Shown piece after piece: positions 13,602 through 15,107 of a stretch of 15,107 nt of DNA. The position numbers and the translations under genes are program-made. The notes under the pieces are model-generated. The model was not told where the DNA came from and made no database searches. It saw only the letters and a program-made list of their open reading frames with translations. This DNA is from JBMOPD01 sp049323615 (GTDB taxonomy: Bacteria > Bacillota > Desulfotomaculia > Desulfotomaculales > Desulfocucumaceae), in assembly GCA_049323615.1 (NCBI GenBank), contig JBMOPD010000008.1:1-15107 (forward strand), written 5' to 3'. Position 1 is the first letter of the stretch. Each line of letters starts with the position of its first letter.

Positions 13602-14873
13602 ATGAAACAGCTGCAGGGTGAATCCTGCAAGAAAAGCAAATTCCTGGAAGAAGCGATGAACCAGCTGGAATTGGCGGCCGAAAAGATGGGGCTGAACCAC
13701 GGCTATCTGAAAATCCTCAAGGAGCCCAAAAGAGTCCTGAGCGTTTCTGTTCCCGTCCGTATGGACGATGGGTCCATAGAGGTGTTCCGGGGCTTCAGGG
13801 TCCAGCACAGCCTGTCCCGGGGGCCGGCCAAGGGAGGTATCCGTTTCCACCCCGAGGTGGACATGGAAGAGGTTATTGCCTTGGCTATGCTGATGACCTG
13901 GAAGTGCGCCGTGGTGGACATTCCTTACGGCGGCGCCAAGGGCGGGGTGGTATGCAATCCGAAGAAACTTTCCCTGGGCGAGCTGGAACGTCTGACCCGG
14001 CGCTTTACCAGCGAGATCAGCATCATTATCGGGCCGGAAAAGGACATACCGGCGCCCGACGTTTACACCAACCCCCAGGTCATGGCCTGGATTATGGACA
14101 CCTTCAGCATGCAGCACGGCTTTTCGGTACCGGCGGTAGTCACCGGCAAGCCCATTGAAATAGGCGGCTCCCAGGGCCGCAACGAGGCTACCGGCCGGGG
14201 TGTGGTGTTCACCATCGAGGAAGCCGCCTCCCGCATGGAAATCAACCTGGCTGAATCCACAGCGGTTATCCAGGGCTACGGCAACGTCGGGTCCATAGCC
14301 GCGGAAGGCTTGAATGAACTGGGCTGCCGGATATTGGCGGTCAGTGACTCCAAGGGTGGGATATACAGCGAAAGCGGACTGGACCTGGCCGAGGTAAACG
14401 CCTATAAGGCCCGCACCGGCAGCGTGGTGGGCTTCCCCGAGGCCCAGCCGGTCTCCAACGAAGAACTGCTTACCCTTGAATGTGACATATTGGTGCCGGC
14501 CGCACTGGAAAATGTGATTACCAAGGAAAACGCCCCCCGGATCAAGGCCAGGCTGGTGGCCGAGGGAGCCAACGGGCCCACCACCTATGAGGCCGACCAG
14601 ATACTATTCAAAAGAGGAGTTACCGTAATACCCGACATACTGGCCAATGCCGGCGGGGTTGTGGTCTCCTATTTCGAGTGGGTGCAGGGGCTGCAGAATT
14701 TCTACTGGACCAAGGACGAGGTAAACCGCCAGTTGCGCCGCCGAATGGTGGGCAGCTTCCGGGATGTTTATCACCTCAAGGAGCAACACGGGGTGAGTAT
14801 GCGCACGGCGGCGTACATACTGGCCCTGGAGCGGGTAACCAAGGCCATGAATTTAAGGGGGCTGTACCCGTAA
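13602..14873 (+). CDS. gdhA: Glutamate dehydrogenase (Glu/Leu/Phe/Val dehydrogenase family)
   Basis: Oxidative deamination of glutamate to 2-oxoglutarate and ammonia with NAD(P), or the reverse. The 423-residue protein has the substrate-domain blocks RGPAKGGIRFHP (Lys77), MTWKCAVVDIPYGGAKGGV with Lys101 and the catalytic Lys113, and the catalytic Asp153 in PAPDV. The dinucleotide-binding GYGNVGS lies at 225-231, followed by an Asp (249, VSDSKGG) at the end of the next strand, which usually favours NAD. VAEGANGPTT and PDILANAGGV are family hallmarks. ATG 13602 is chosen because AAAGGGG precedes it at normal spacing; GTG 13578 would add eight residues and lacks a good site. It is driven by sigma-54 promoter B. 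It could recycle glutamate formed by the upstream aminotransferase, or supply 2-oxoglutarate. Confidence 0.95.
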   Translation: MKQLQGESCKKSKFLEEAMNQLELAAEKMGLNHGYLKILKEPKRVLSVSVPVRMDDGSIEVFRGFRVQHSLSRGPAKGGIRFHPEVDMEEVIALAMLMTWKCAVVDIPYGGAKGGVVCNPKKLSLGELERLTRRFTSEISIIIGPEKDIPAPDVYTNPQVMAWIMDTFSMQHGFSVPAVVTGKPIEIGGSQGRNEATGRGVVFTIEEAASRMEINLAESTAVIQGYGNVGSIAAEGLNELGCRILAVSDSKGGIYSESGLDLAEVNAYKARTGSVVGFPEAQPVSNEELLTLECDILVPAALENVITKENAPRIKARLVAEGANGPTTYEADQILFKRGVTVIPDILANAGGVVVSYFEWVQGLQNFYWTKDEVNRQLRRRMVGSFRDVYHLKEQHGVSMRTAAYILALERVTKAMNLRGLYP

Positions 14874-14877
14874 GTCG

Positions 14878-14897
14878 CCAACTGCTTGTTCAGTTGG
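14878..14897 (+). other. Hairpin between Glu dehydrogenase and the next gene
   Basis: CCAACTG-CTTGTT-CAGTTGG is a perfect 7-bp stem 4 bp past the stop codon. No U-run follows, so it is more likely a stability or processing element than a terminator, and read-through to the dehydrogenase at 14981 is expected. Confidence 0.4.
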
Positions 14898-14980
14898 AAC
14901 ACTACAGGCGGATTTCATAAAAACTCCGGCTCCTGTGACCTATCTTAATACTTACTTATTTTTGGGAAAGGGGCAAGATA

Positions 14981-15107
14981 ATGTCTTCGTTCAAAAGGCT
15001 TAAATACTGTGTCAATGGAGAATGGAAAGAGTCAAAGACAGGCAAGTACATGCCGGTGACCAACTCCAGCACCGGGGAGGTAATGGCCGAAGCCCCCTGC
15101 TGCACCG
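14981..15107 (+). CDS. mmsA: Methylmalonate-semialdehyde dehydrogenase-like, N-terminus only (cut by window end)
   Basis: The first 42 codons encode MSSFKRLKYCVNGEWKESKT, then GKYMPVTNSSTGEVMAEAPCCT. This closely follows the start of CoA-acylating (methyl)malonate-semialdehyde dehydrogenases (MmsA/IolA), which oxidise methylmalonate or malonate semialdehyde to propionyl- or acetyl-CoA with NAD. AAAGGGG (14967-14973) is 7 nt before the ATG. The catalytic Cys and cofactor site lie beyond the window. With Glu dehydrogenase 108 bp upstream and no promoter or clear terminator between, the two are likely co-transcribed. The gene fits the dehydrogenation step expected after an omega-transaminase, but the true substrate is not fixed by this fragment. 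Confidence 0.75.
   Translation, partial: MSSFKRLKYCVNGEWKESKTGKYMPVTNSSTGEVMAEAPCCT

Noticed and set aside
13560..14117. 185-codon minus-strand ORF
   Set aside because: It lies wholly opposite Glu dehydrogenase, whose family motifs are unambiguous; it is a codon-bias shadow.

Overview
The window looks like the chromosome of an anaerobic, spore-former-type Firmicute, probably in the Peptococcaceae / Pelotomaculum / Desulfotomaculum neighbourhood. The reasons are strong GGAGG ribosome binding sites, moderate GC with AT-rich control regions, frequent sigma-54 promoters, and an amino-acid catabolic gene set (Glu dehydrogenase, CoA-acylating semialdehyde dehydrogenase, a lone MoaD/ThiS protein). 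This placement is inferred from protein flavour; no database search was done.

Layout. (1) 1-735: the C-terminal half of a class-V (alanine-glyoxylate type) aminotransferase. It is joined abruptly at about 120 to unrelated DNA that can fold into a three-way junction. It ends at two overlapping, oppositely oriented terminators (821-885). (2) 920-2707, minus strand: a sigma-54 enhancer-binding regulator (GAF-PAS-AAA+-Fis HTH) with its own sigma-70-like promoter. (3) 2789-3361: a 573-bp divergent control region with a good -24/-12 promoter at 3249-3265. (4) 3362-12362: eight closely spaced plus-strand genes, probably one operon: putrescine-type class-III aminotransferase, APC permease, metallophosphoesterase, M24 (Xaa-Pro/creatinase-fold) hydrolase, nucleotidyltransferase-fold protein, two TIGR04076-like Cys proteins, and a YtcJ-type amidohydrolase. 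(5) 12363-13601: two related sigma-54 control regions, one before a small Cys-motif protein plus a MoaD/ThiS protein, the other before Glu dehydrogenase. (6) 13602-15107: Glu dehydrogenase, then the start of a methylmalonate-semialdehyde-type dehydrogenase that runs off the window.

How it may work together. The 920-2707 regulator sits back to back with a sigma-54 promoter and probably activates the eight-gene operon. The operon looks like a pathway that imports an amine or amide compound, hydrolyses it (amidohydrolase, M24 hydrolase) and removes amino groups with the aminotransferase. Glu dehydrogenase downstream could recycle the glutamate formed, and the CoA-acylating dehydrogenase could take a semialdehyde to an acyl-CoA. 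The substrate cannot be read from the sequence.

The two points most worth following are the unrecognised sigma-54 catabolic operon and the duplicated sigma-54 control module. The module carries TGCA-N4-TGCA palindromes, which look like enhancer sites for an activator that need not be the one encoded here.
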